Shown: piece by piece, positions 1-5,595 of the stretch
Position numbering within the stretch: position 1 is the first letter of the stretch
How the letters are laid out: every line of letters starts with the position of its first letter
DNA from: Flavobacteriales bacterium
GTDB taxonomy: Bacteria > Bacteroidota > Bacteroidia > Flavobacteriales > Flavobacteriaceae
Direction of reading: 5' to 3'
NCBI GenBank assembly: GCA_003229235.1
Contig: QIIH01000197.1
Location: 1 to 6,059 of the forward strand
DNA length: 6,059 bases
Notes under the pieces: model-generated
What the model saw: only the letters and a program-made list of their open reading frames with translations
What the model was told of the DNA's origin: nothing
Database searches by the model: none
Position numbers and translations under genes: made by a program

Positions 1-14
1 ACTAACTAGTTAGT
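1..14. repeat. Perfect 14-bp palindrome at window edge
   Basis: ACTAACTAGTTAGT reads the same on both strands. It lies about 85 bp beyond the stop codon of the minus-strand htrA-like gene, so it could be part of a transcription terminator or an operator. The window begins here and the outer flank cannot be seen. No T-run is visible on the inner side. The remaining non-coding DNA from 15 to 97 holds two TTCGAA palindromes (17-22 and 31-36) and nothing else I can name. Confidence 0.3.
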
Positions 15-97
15 CTTTCGAAAATCTGACTTCGAATTGAATAAAAATACATCTAAACTGTAAACAAATCTTAGGTCGAACTCAGGTTTAATGATAC

Positions 98-1489
98 TTA
101 TCTAAAAATAAAATTATTGATGTTTCCAGCGGCGTCTACCAACGTTATTTTAATAGGTTCGCCCGTAACTCGCCGGCGCATAATACGCTTGGCATCGTCT
201 ATGTTTTTTATTGGATTGTCGTTTATTTTTGTAATTACAAGACCGGTTAATTGTGCCTTTGTCATATCGCGATTTAGAGCTCGGGTAATTTCAACACCAT
301 AATCGACCCCAAGGTCTTTAAGTTTATTTTTAGTCGCGTTTTTAATTTCTAAACCTACGTCGTCGAGCTCAAAGGTTTCTAATTTAATAAGAGTCACGGG
401 AATCACTTTGCGCTCATTATCTCTTAGTATTGTCACGTTCACTACATCTTCTGGTCGTTTAGAGCTTACATATCCTATTAAATCAGTAAATTTATTTATA
501 GTAACTCCGTCAAGTTCTTTTATAATGTCGCTGCGTTTTATTCCGCCAATATCAGCACCACTTCCTTGTTCGACAGAACCCACATAAACACCTTCTGTCT
601 CGGTTACAGATGCGTCTTCTTGAGCAACACGGTCTACATTAACACCTCGAATTCCTAAAATACCACGCTGTACATCACCGTACTCTAATATATCTTGAAT
701 AACTTTTTTAGCATTGTTAGAAGGGACAGCAAACGAATATCCCACATACGAACCTGTTTGAGTAGTTATTGCCGTATTAATCCCAATAAGTTGCCCGCTA
801 GTATTTACCAATGCGCCGCCACTGTTGCCTCTATTTACAGCTGCATCTGTTTGAATAAATGATTGTGGTTGGTTGTCAAATTCGTTGAGGTCTCTAGCTT
901 TTGCACTAATAATTCCGGCTGTAACGGTAGACGTTAGATTAAACGGATTCCCAACAGCTAAGACCCATTCACCAACTTTCACAAGGTTAGAATCTGCAAA
1001 GGTCATATAGGACAAATCATCATCGGCATCAATTTTAATAAGTGCGATATCTGTTTTGGGGTCAGCACCAATCAAGGTTGCTGTATAGGTTTTATTATTA
1101 TTTAGCGTAACCTCAAGAGCAGATGTGTTTGCAATCACATGATTGTTGGTCACTATATATCCGTCGGCAGAAATAATAACCCCGCTACCAGTGCCAATCA
1201 TTTTTTGACCTTCGCCACCCCCATAAAAGTATTCCATTATGTTACCTGAACCTTTTGAGATAGTTGTGTTTTTAACATGAACAACTGCGTTTACAGAGTT
1301 AGCAGCTGCTGTAGTAAAATCGATCGCTGTATTGTTATTGGATGTACCGAAGTTGGCATTCACCATCGGGATTGTTTCGTTTTGTAGTGTATAATTTGGT
1401 TGAGATTTTTCGAAAAAATATTTATAACCTCCTAGGGTAACTACTGCGGCAATTAATGCAATTGTTAAAAATGATAATGTCTTCTTCAT
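98..1489 (-). CDS. HtrA/Deg-family periplasmic serine protease with two PDZ domains
   Basis: This is a 463-residue trypsin-fold protease of the HtrA/DegP/DegQ family, which degrades or refolds misfolded envelope proteins. The catalytic triad is visible: His117 in TNNHVI, Asp147 in TDIAL and Ser223 in GNSGG. The oxyanion-loop context TDAAVNRGNSGG is also intact. An N-terminal KK plus a hydrophobic stretch (about 5-22) is a Sec signal peptide or membrane anchor; I see no clear signal peptidase motif. The protease domain spans about 55-265, followed by PDZ1 (about 270-365) and a more divergent PDZ2 (about 375-455). The loop near 80-96 (EYFYGGGEG) corresponds to the LA loop. The length fits a two-PDZ Do-type enzyme. 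The ATG at 1489 puts the signal sequence right at the N-terminus. The gene is divergent from dapF with a 126-bp shared control region. DegP, DegQ and DegS cannot be told apart here: the two PDZ domains argue against DegS. The family call is very secure. Confidence 0.96.
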   Translation of the reverse strand: MKKTLSFLTIALIAAVVTLGGYKYFFEKSQPNYTLQNETIPMVNANFGTSNNNTAIDFTTAAANSVNAVVHVKNTTISKGSGNIMEYFYGGGEGQKMIGTGSGVIISADGYIVTNNHVIANTSALEVTLNNNKTYTATLIGADPKTDIALIKIDADDDLSYMTFADSNLVKVGEWVLAVGNPFNLTSTVTAGIISAKARDLNEFDNQPQSFIQTDAAVNRGNSGGALVNTSGQLIGINTAITTQTGSYVGYSFAVPSNNAKKVIQDILEYGDVQRGILGIRGVNVDRVAQEDASVTETEGVYVGSVEQGSGADIGGIKRSDIIKELDGVTINKFTDLIGYVSSKRPEDVVNVTILRDNERKVIPVTLIKLETFELDDVGLEIKNATKNKLKDLGVDYGVEITRALNRDMTKAQLTGLVITKINDNPIKNIDDAKRIMRRRVTGEPIKITLVDAAGNINNFIFR

Positions 1490-1527
1490 GTTGTTAGGTT
1501 TTATACAGTTACAACTTAAAGTTAGTG

Positions 1528-1535
1528 CAAAAATT
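1528..1535 (-). promoter_or_regulatory. Candidate -7 promoter element for the htrA-like gene
   Basis: On the minus strand this reads AATTTTTG, seven of eight positions of the Bacteroidota -7 consensus TAnnTTTG (the first T is replaced by A). It would start transcription near 1521-1525 and give a leader of roughly 32-36 nt before the ATG at 1489. No convincing -33 TTG is seen at the usual spacing. The proximal copies of the phased repeats at 1551-1577 lie where an activator would contact polymerase. This is the best candidate in the region but it is not a perfect match. Confidence 0.35.
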
Positions 1536-1550
1536 TTATCAACGTTCAGG

Positions 1551-1590
1551 TTTTAACGCCTTTTAACAGGCTTTAAGACAATCTTAAAAC
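1551..1590. promoter_or_regulatory. Helically phased YTTTAAS repeats, candidate operator
   Basis: TTTTAAC (1551-1557), TTTTAAC (1561-1567) and CTTTAAG (1571-1577) are repeated with an exact 10-bp period. They are followed by a reverse-oriented CTTAAAA (1583-1589). TTTAAG (1572-1577) and CTTAAA (1583-1588) form a perfect 6-bp inverted repeat with a 5-bp gap. Sites one helical turn apart are typical of response-regulator or other multimeric binding. The block lies between the divergent htrA-like and dapF promoters, at about -29 to -68 from the inferred htrA start. It could serve either gene or both. The binding protein is unknown. Confidence 0.45.
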
Positions 1591-1601
1591 TTTGGAATTC
1601 C

Positions 1602-1609
1602 TATCTTTG
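1602..1609 (+). promoter_or_regulatory. Bacteroidota -7 promoter box for the dapF operon
   Basis: TATCTTTG matches the Bacteroidota sigma-A -7 consensus TAnnTTTG exactly. Only six bases (1610-1615) separate it from the dapF ATG. Transcription normally begins about 4-7 nt after the box, so the mRNA would start at or within about three bases of the start codon and be essentially leaderless. A matching -33 TTG at ordinary spacing is not evident. Confidence 0.65.
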
Positions 1610-1615
1610 GCCTTT

Positions 1616-2389
1616 ATGTCTATACCCTTTACAAAATACCACGGAACCGGTAACGATTTTGTTATTATTGACAACCGTCAAGGAGTTTTTGATAAAAATA
1701 ATTCTGAGTTGGTGGCTGCTATGTGTAATCGCCGATTTGGAATAGGGGCAGATGGGCTTATTTTGCTAGAAAGCCATCCTGATTGTGATTTCAATATGGT
1801 TTATTATAATTCAGATGGAAATTTATCGAGTATGTGTGGCAACGGTGGGCGATGCATAGTTCATTTTGCACAAAGTCTTGGGGTAGTTGATAATATGGCC
1901 AAATTTATGGCAGTAGATGGGCTACATACTGCTATGATCTCAAACGAAGGTATACGTTTAAGAATGGGCGATGTGTATAGTGTAAATGTAAACGAAGGTT
2001 TTTGTTTTTTGGATACGGGATCGCCACATCACATAATCTTCACAAAAGAGATTGATGCTATTGATCTAAAAAAAGAAGGTGCCCAAATACGATATAGTAC
2101 TTACGGGAAGGAAGGCGCTAATGTTAATTTTGCAGAAAAAATAGACGTACAAAATTTTAAAGTGCGTACTTACGAACGCGGGGTCGAAAATGAGACCTTT
2201 TCATGTGGTACCGGTGTAACTGCAGTGGCAATTGCGGCTTTTTCGAGTGGGCAAACTCTTTTAAGAAAAATTAACTTACATACTCCAGGCGGGTTACTGA
2301 GCGTTAGTTTTAAGGAGCAGGATAACCGTTTTACGGAGATTAATCTTAGTGGACCTGCAAAGGCTATTTACACAGGAATATGGGAATAA
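1616..2389 (+). CDS. dapF: Diaminopimelate epimerase
   Basis: DapF interconverts LL- and meso-diaminopimelate in the cytoplasm. It supplies the peptidoglycan cross-linking residue and the direct precursor of lysine. The 257-residue product carries the two-base catalytic cysteines: Cys74 in MCGNGGRC and Cys197 in FSCGTG. Substrate-binding signatures include HGTGNDF (9-15), NSDG (65-68) and YERGVENET (186-194). The two halves form the expected pseudo-symmetric DapF fold, and the length is slightly shorter than the E. coli enzyme. The frame stays open upstream to a TTG at 1592, but the ATG at 1616 is preferred because family members begin a few residues before the FxKxHGxGNDF motif. The upstream extension also contains the promoter box. 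It is the first gene of a tightly overlapping operon; its last 10 nt overlap the acetyltransferase gene. Confidence 0.97.
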   Translation: MSIPFTKYHGTGNDFVIIDNRQGVFDKNNSELVAAMCNRRFGIGADGLILLESHPDCDFNMVYYNSDGNLSSMCGNGGRCIVHFAQSLGVVDNMAKFMAVDGLHTAMISNEGIRLRMGDVYSVNVNEGFCFLDTGSPHHIIFTKEIDAIDLKKEGAQIRYSTYGKEGANVNFAEKIDVQNFKVRTYERGVENETFSCGTGVTAVAIAAFSSGQTLLRKINLHTPGGLLSVSFKEQDNRFTEINLSGPAKAIYTGIWE

Positions 2390-2916
2390 GCACTTTACAT
2401 AACGAGCATGTTTTATTGAGAGCTTTAGAGCCCGAAGACCTTGAGTTTTTGTATTCTTTAGAGAACGATGAGACTGTTTGGGAAGTTAGTAATACTCAAG
2501 CTCCCTACTCTAAGTTTGTTCTCAAACAGTATTTAAAAAATGCCCACAAGGATATTTATGAAGTCAAGCAATTAAGGTTGGTGATAGTAAGTAAGCAAAC
2601 CCAAGGTGTTGTTGGCTTTATAGATTTGTTCGATTTTGACCCTAAAAACGAAAGAGTAGGAGTGGGCGTTGTCATTTATTCCACTGATAACAGAAATAAA
2701 GGATACGCAAAAAATGCCTTGCAGTTATTACTCACTTATTGTCACAAAAGTTTACATGTACATCAAGTTTATGCCAATATTGGCGCGAACAATACAGCCA
2801 GTATTGCACTCTTTGAACAATTAGGGTTCGAAAAGTCCGGCCATAAAATAGATTGGCAGCGCAGCACAATTGGTTATACAGACGAATATTTTTATCAAAA
2901 ATTGTATGAAGTTTAA
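2380..2916 (+). CDS. GNAT-family N-acetyltransferase, RimJ/RimL/SpeG-like
   Basis: This 178-residue cytoplasmic protein has a single GNAT fold, which transfers acetyl from acetyl-CoA to an amine. The N-terminal VLLRALEPEDLEFLY (11-25) is the usual beginning of the Acetyltransf_3 group. Motif A includes the acetyl-CoA pyrophosphate loop NRNKGYAKNAL (104-114). Motif B is NIGANNTASIALFEQLGF (133-150), in which the Asn and the LGF are typical. The general layout resembles ribosomal-protein or polyamine acetyltransferases, but the acceptor cannot be read from sequence. The ATG at 2380 overlaps the dapF stop by 10 nt, and the gene's end overlaps mltG by 11 nt, so translational coupling is likely. 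A role linked to cell-wall precursors is only a guess from position. Confidence 0.92.
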   Translation: MGISTLHNEHVLLRALEPEDLEFLYSLENDETVWEVSNTQAPYSKFVLKQYLKNAHKDIYEVKQLRLVIVSKQTQGVVGFIDLFDFDPKNERVGVGVVIYSTDNRNKGYAKNALQLLLTYCHKSLHVHQVYANIGANNTASIALFEQLGFEKSGHKIDWQRSTIGYTDEYFYQKLYEV

Positions 2917-3949
2917 AAAATTATTATTGGCAGTTGTTTTAGGCGGTGTACTTGTAGCGGGAGGTTTTTCTTATTATATATACAGTACCATTTTTGGCGT
3001 AAACACTTCGTTTAATAATGAGTTGGCGCATTTGTATATACCTACCGATGCAACTTTTAGTGAAGTCCTTGAAGAGATTTCGCCTTTACTTAAAGATGTA
3101 GATTCATTTGTAACTACAGCCAATAAGAAGGGATATTCTAGTAACATTAAGCCTGGTCATTTTACGATAAAGAAAGGAATGAATAATAATGAGATTATTA
3201 ATTCTATTCGCAGCAATAATGTACCTGTAACCGTTAGATTTAATAACCAAGAACGTTTAGAAGATTTAGCGGGGCGTATTGGTAATCAACTCGAAATGGA
3301 TAGTCTGTCGTTACTTAATAGTATGCGAGATCTCGATTTTTTGGAAGCGAACGATTTCAATATTCAATCGGCCTTGGGAATGTATGTGCCTAATAGCTAT
3401 CAGCTCTATTGGAACAGCTCACCTGAGCAGTTTAGAGATAAAATGTTACAAGGATATAATTCTTTTTGGAATCAAGAACGAATTAAAAAGGCCAAAGGGC
3501 TTGGCTTGTCAAAGAATCAAGTGATTTCGTTGGCTGCGATTGTTCATAAAGAAACTGCAAAGGTTGATGAACGCCCGAGAGTAGCGGGGGTTTATGTTAA
3601 TCGTATAAAACGAGGAATGCCATTGCAAGCAGACCCAACTGTAATATTTGCTAAAAAGCTAAAGGAGAACGACTTTAATCAAACCATAAAACGAGTTCTT
3701 TATAGAGATTTAGAGATTGAGTCTCTTTATAATACCTATAAGCACTTAGGAGTGCCTCCAGGGCCTATTACAATGCCAGATATTTCTGCGATAAATGCTG
3801 TACTAGACTACGAAAAGCACAGCTTTATATATTTTGTAGCGAATGTTCAGAATTTTGGTTACCACAAATTTGCTAAGACCTTGGCGCAGCACAATCGCAA
3901 CAAACAAGAGTATGTACGGTGGATTAACAGCCAAGGGGTTAATCGTTAG
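2906..3949 (+). CDS. mltG: Endolytic murein transglycosylase MltG (YceG-like)
   Basis: MltG is an inner-membrane lytic transglycosylase that cleaves nascent glycan strands and is thought to set strand length by releasing them from the synthases. The 347-residue product has a short cytoplasmic tail, one transmembrane helix (about 5-27), a LysM-like region (about 40-110) and a YceG catalytic domain. Landmarks of the catalytic domain are GMYVPNSYQLYW (158-169), LAAIVHKET (209-217) with the expected catalytic Glu216, LQADPTV (240-246) and YNTYKHLGVPPGPITMP (275-291). The length matches the family. The frame can be read back to a TTG at 2870. The ATG at 2906 is chosen because it directly precedes KFKK and the membrane helix and gives an 11-nt overlap with the preceding gene. 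It is the last gene of the dapF operon, and no strong terminator follows. Confidence 0.96.
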   Translation: MKFKKLLLAVVLGGVLVAGGFSYYIYSTIFGVNTSFNNELAHLYIPTDATFSEVLEEISPLLKDVDSFVTTANKKGYSSNIKPGHFTIKKGMNNNEIINSIRSNNVPVTVRFNNQERLEDLAGRIGNQLEMDSLSLLNSMRDLDFLEANDFNIQSALGMYVPNSYQLYWNSSPEQFRDKMLQGYNSFWNQERIKKAKGLGLSKNQVISLAAIVHKETAKVDERPRVAGVYVNRIKRGMPLQADPTVIFAKKLKENDFNQTIKRVLYRDLEIESLYNTYKHLGVPPGPITMPDISAINAVLDYEKHSFIYFVANVQNFGYHKFAKTLAQHNRNKQEYVRWINSQGVNR

Positions 3950-4064
3950 AGATGTTTTTAGTTTGTTTCTAAGTAGTTTATGTCTTCGTTTGGCACTATA
4001 ATTAGTGGTTTGGAAGCATATTCTTACATTTTGATTTCATAAAATTCTTCAGAATAATTTAATA

Positions 4065-4123
4065 AATGTTAATAAAATCAGTGCTTTAGAGGCTTATTGG
4101 ACATTTAATAAAGTATTAACATT
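4065..4123. repeat. 10-bp perfect inverted repeat, 39-bp spacer
   Basis: AATGTTAATA (4065-4074) is matched by its exact reverse complement TATTAACATT (4114-4123). The repeat lies in the AT-rich gap between mltG and the lysozyme-like gene, about 30-90 bp upstream of the latter's -7 box. It may be a pair of operator half-sites or a weak cruciform. In AT-rich DNA some such matches occur by chance. The rest of 3950-4064 shows no gene and no convincing terminator. Confidence 0.35.
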
Positions 4124-4143
4124 GATTTTAAAATTTTAATCAA
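4122..4143. promoter_or_regulatory. Dyad TTGATT-N10-AATCAA over the -33 region
   Basis: The 6-bp arms TTGATT (4122-4127) and AATCAA (4138-4143) are a perfect inverted repeat around a 10-bp A/T core. The dyad abuts the longer inverted repeat and covers the region where polymerase would contact -33 of the promoter at 4152. That position would suit a dimeric repressor or activator. No regulator can be assigned. Confidence 0.3.
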
Positions 4144-4151
4144 ACATATTG

Positions 4152-4159
4152 TATATTTG
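4152..4159 (+). promoter_or_regulatory. Bacteroidota -7 promoter box for the lysozyme-like gene
   Basis: TATATTTG is an exact match to TAnnTTTG. The inferred transcription start is near 4163-4166, giving a leader of about 40 nt before the ATG at 4204. This separates the gene from the dapF-mltG operon upstream. A -33 TTG at standard spacing is not obvious. Confidence 0.6.
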
Positions 4160-4169
4160 CACGCTGAAA

Positions 4170-4214
4170 ATGAAGAGAAATATTCTCTACGAATTCAAAC
4201 ATTATGATGCGTAA
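4170..4214 (+). CDS. Possible 14-codon leader ORF overlapping the lysozyme-like gene
   Basis: An ATG at 4170, just after the inferred transcription start, opens a frame encoding MKRNILYEFKHYDA and ends with TAA at 4212-4214. It runs in a different frame through the start codon of the downstream gene and overlaps it by 11 nt, nearly the same overlap as between the genes upstream. Part of it (4174-4188) can fold into a 6-bp hairpin, AGAGAA and TTCTCT around an ATA loop. It could couple or attenuate translation of the main gene. It may equally be a chance ORF; I recognise no conserved peptide. Confidence 0.3.
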   Translation: MKRNILYEFKHYDA

Positions 4215-4848
4215 AATAATACGAATTATAGTACTTCCAGTAGTAGTAGCTTTTATTACTGTTGGATTTTCAAAAAGCAAGAATACTACAGATTTTTCTG
4301 AGTATAAGGTTGAGGTGAACACTGTTTGCTTTAATGTCCCTACTTTCGAAGAGCAGCAATCTTTTAGTCGTCCTTGGATTGCCGAGCTTCCTTTAATCGG
4401 AAAATCTTTTATTGGTTTTCGCGAAGCTTTAGGTTTTAAAGAGTCACAAGGAAATTATTTTGTAGTAAACAAATTTGGGTATTTAGGTAAATATCAATTC
4501 GGAAAATCTACCTTAAAATTAATAGGCATTCCAAATGCTACCAACTTTTTATCCAACCCTGAGTTACAGGAAGAAGCATTCTTCACCTATACAGCTCGTA
4601 ATAAATGGGTGCTACGTCGTGACATTAAACGATTTGTGGGTAAAACAATAAAGGGAGTTGAAATTACGGAATCAGGAATCTTGGCTGCTGCTCATTTGGC
4701 GGGTCCAGGAAATGTAAAACAATACCTACGCAGTGGTGGTAGTTTAGAGTTTAATGATGCTTTTGGCACAACTGTAGGCTATTATATGCGCAAATTCGCA
4801 GGATACGATACATCTGTTATTGTTGCTAATCGTAAAGCGAAAGTATAA
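4204..4848 (+). CDS. Exported lysozyme-fold protein, putative peptidoglycan lytic enzyme
   Basis: The 214-residue product begins with a positively charged, hydrophobic segment (about 3-22), a Sec signal peptide or N-terminal anchor. A short variable stretch (25-65) follows, then a lysozyme-superfamily domain. Supporting motifs are FREALGFKESQGNY (72-85), in which Glu80 is the likely catalytic acid, FGYLGKYQFG (91-100) and GILAAAHLAGPGNVKQYL (158-175). These match the E-S-x-G-x-Y, G-Y-x-G-x-Y-Q-x-G and A-A-H-L-x-G signatures of SLT/lysozyme-like muramidases. Similar flavobacterial proteins are, from memory, often labelled as peptidoglycan-binding LysM proteins, but I see no LysM repeat here. 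Translation could also start at the second Met (4207). The gene has its own promoter and terminator. Its place beside mltG suggests wall remodelling. Cleavage activity and specificity are inferred. Confidence 0.8.
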   Translation: MMRKIIRIIVLPVVVAFITVGFSKSKNTTDFSEYKVEVNTVCFNVPTFEEQQSFSRPWIAELPLIGKSFIGFREALGFKESQGNYFVVNKFGYLGKYQFGKSTLKLIGIPNATNFLSNPELQEEAFFTYTARNKWVLRRDIKRFVGKTIKGVEITESGILAAAHLAGPGNVKQYLRSGGSLEFNDAFGTTVGYYMRKFAGYDTSVIVANRKAKV

Positions 4849-4878
4849 AAGTAAAGTTAGTTAGGTTTAGTTGGTTAG

Positions 4879-5583
4879 TTATTGAATGATAAATAGGGTA
4901 GGTCTTTTATGAAGGTCTACCTTATTTTTTTTCCATTCATTTACGGTCATGGTTTTGATGTATTCGGCTGGGAGCGTAATATCTACAGCGATACATATCA
5001 AACATTCACCAGAGAGTGTAGCCAATAGGGAATCTAGCAGCTGGTTGTTTCTGTACGGAGTTTCTATAAATAACTGAGCCTGCCCTGTGGTTCTAGATAA
5101 CTTTTCTAACGCTTTAATCCGAGTTTTGCGTTCGCCCTTATCTATTGGTAAATATCCATTAAAAGCAAAATTCTGCCCGTTTAAACCGCTGGCCATCATA
5201 GCGAGTAAAATAGAGGACGGCCCAACTAATGGTACTACTTTTAAGTTGTTTTGATGCGCTAAAGTAACAATTGCGGCACCGGGGTCTGCAATTCCTGGGC
5301 ATCCAGCATCGGACATCAATCCCATATTGATCCCATCTAAACACGGCTGTAAAAATCGACCTATTTCTGTGGCATCGGTAAATTTATTAATTGTATTAAA
5401 ATGTAAAGATGGTTGCGATTTTGATGGCACGATTCGCTTAATCGCCGCACGTGCCACCTTTTCGTTTTCTACTATATAGTGATCAATAGATTCTACAGCC
5501 TTCCGTACGCTCAACGGAAGTACTTCTAAGGCATTGGTTTCTCCCAACGTAATAGGAATCAAATAAAGGGTTCCGTTAGGCAT
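4879..5583 (-). CDS. RsmI-like SAM-dependent methyltransferase (tetrapyrrole methylase fold)
   Basis: This 234-residue cytoplasmic protein belongs to the tetrapyrrole-methylase superfamily, close to RsmI, the enzyme that 2'-O-methylates C1402 of 16S rRNA. Motifs in order are GTLYLIPITLGE at the N-terminus (4-15), the SAM-binding loop MSDAGCPGIADPG (90-102), LVGPSS (119-124), FNGYLP (141-146) and FIETPYRN (172-179). It is shorter than a typical RsmI, which is usually about 270-290 residues, and it lacks the usual long C-terminal part. It may therefore be the short Bacteroidota paralogue and not RsmI itself, so no symbol is given and its target is unknown. The ATG at 5583 is supported by the motif starting at residue 4. 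The gene follows the T9SS-tail gene by 12 nt on the same strand. Its 3' coding end contains a plus-strand terminator. Confidence 0.88.
   Translation of the reverse strand: MPNGTLYLIPITLGETNALEVLPLSVRKAVESIDHYIVENEKVARAAIKRIVPSKSQPSLHFNTINKFTDATEIGRFLQPCLDGINMGLMSDAGCPGIADPGAAIVTLAHQNNLKVVPLVGPSSILLAMMASGLNGQNFAFNGYLPIDKGERKTRIKALEKLSRTTGQAQLFIETPYRNNQLLDSLLATLSGECLICIAVDITLPAEYIKTMTVNEWKKNKVDLHKRPTLFIIQ
4892..4932 (+). terminator. Intrinsic terminator of the lysozyme-like gene, inside the convergent CDS
   Basis: The left arm AATAGGGTAGGTCTT (4892-4906) pairs with the right arm AAGGTCTACCTTATT (4912-4926). The result is a 15-bp stem with three G-U pairs and a 5-nt loop. An uninterrupted run of eight T (4925-4932) starts at the stem's end, which is a classical rho-independent layout on the plus strand, 44 nt after the TAA at 4846-4848. 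The hairpin lies almost wholly inside the last codons of the minus-strand methyltransferase gene (residues around HKRPTLFII). Read on the minus strand it is followed by only a mixed T/A tract, so termination there would be weaker. Confidence 0.8.
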
Positions 5584-5595
5584 ATAGCTTTTAGC

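Noticed and set aside
117..302. 61-codon plus-strand open frame antisense to the htrA-like gene
   Set aside because: It lies wholly within the well-supported protease gene on the other strand, has no promoter or family motif, and looks like a shadow of PDZ2 coding sequence.
1592..1615. TTG-initiated N-terminal extension of DapF by eight residues
   Set aside because: The added residues do not fit the family N-terminus and overlap the -7 promoter box; the ATG at 1616 is a better start.
2870..2905. TTG-initiated N-terminal extension of MltG by twelve residues
   Set aside because: It would put a 36-nt shadow of the acetyltransferase gene in front of a normal K-rich tail and membrane helix; the ATG at 2906 is standard.
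3279..3524. 81-codon plus-strand open frame inside mltG
   Set aside because: It is an alternative frame of a clearly coding region, and its translation shows no motif.
3994..4007. Small hairpin CACTA-TAAT-TAGTG after mltG as a terminator
   Set aside because: The stem is only 5 bp and is followed by GTTTGG and not by a T-run, so it is too weak to call.
4140..4322. 60-codon minus-strand open frame across the lysozyme-like gene promoter
   Set aside because: It overlaps the promoter and signal-peptide coding region on the opposite strand and shows no supporting features.
5159..5344. 61-codon minus-strand open frame inside the methyltransferase gene
   Set aside because: It is an alternative frame through the SAM-binding loop codons, with no independent evidence.
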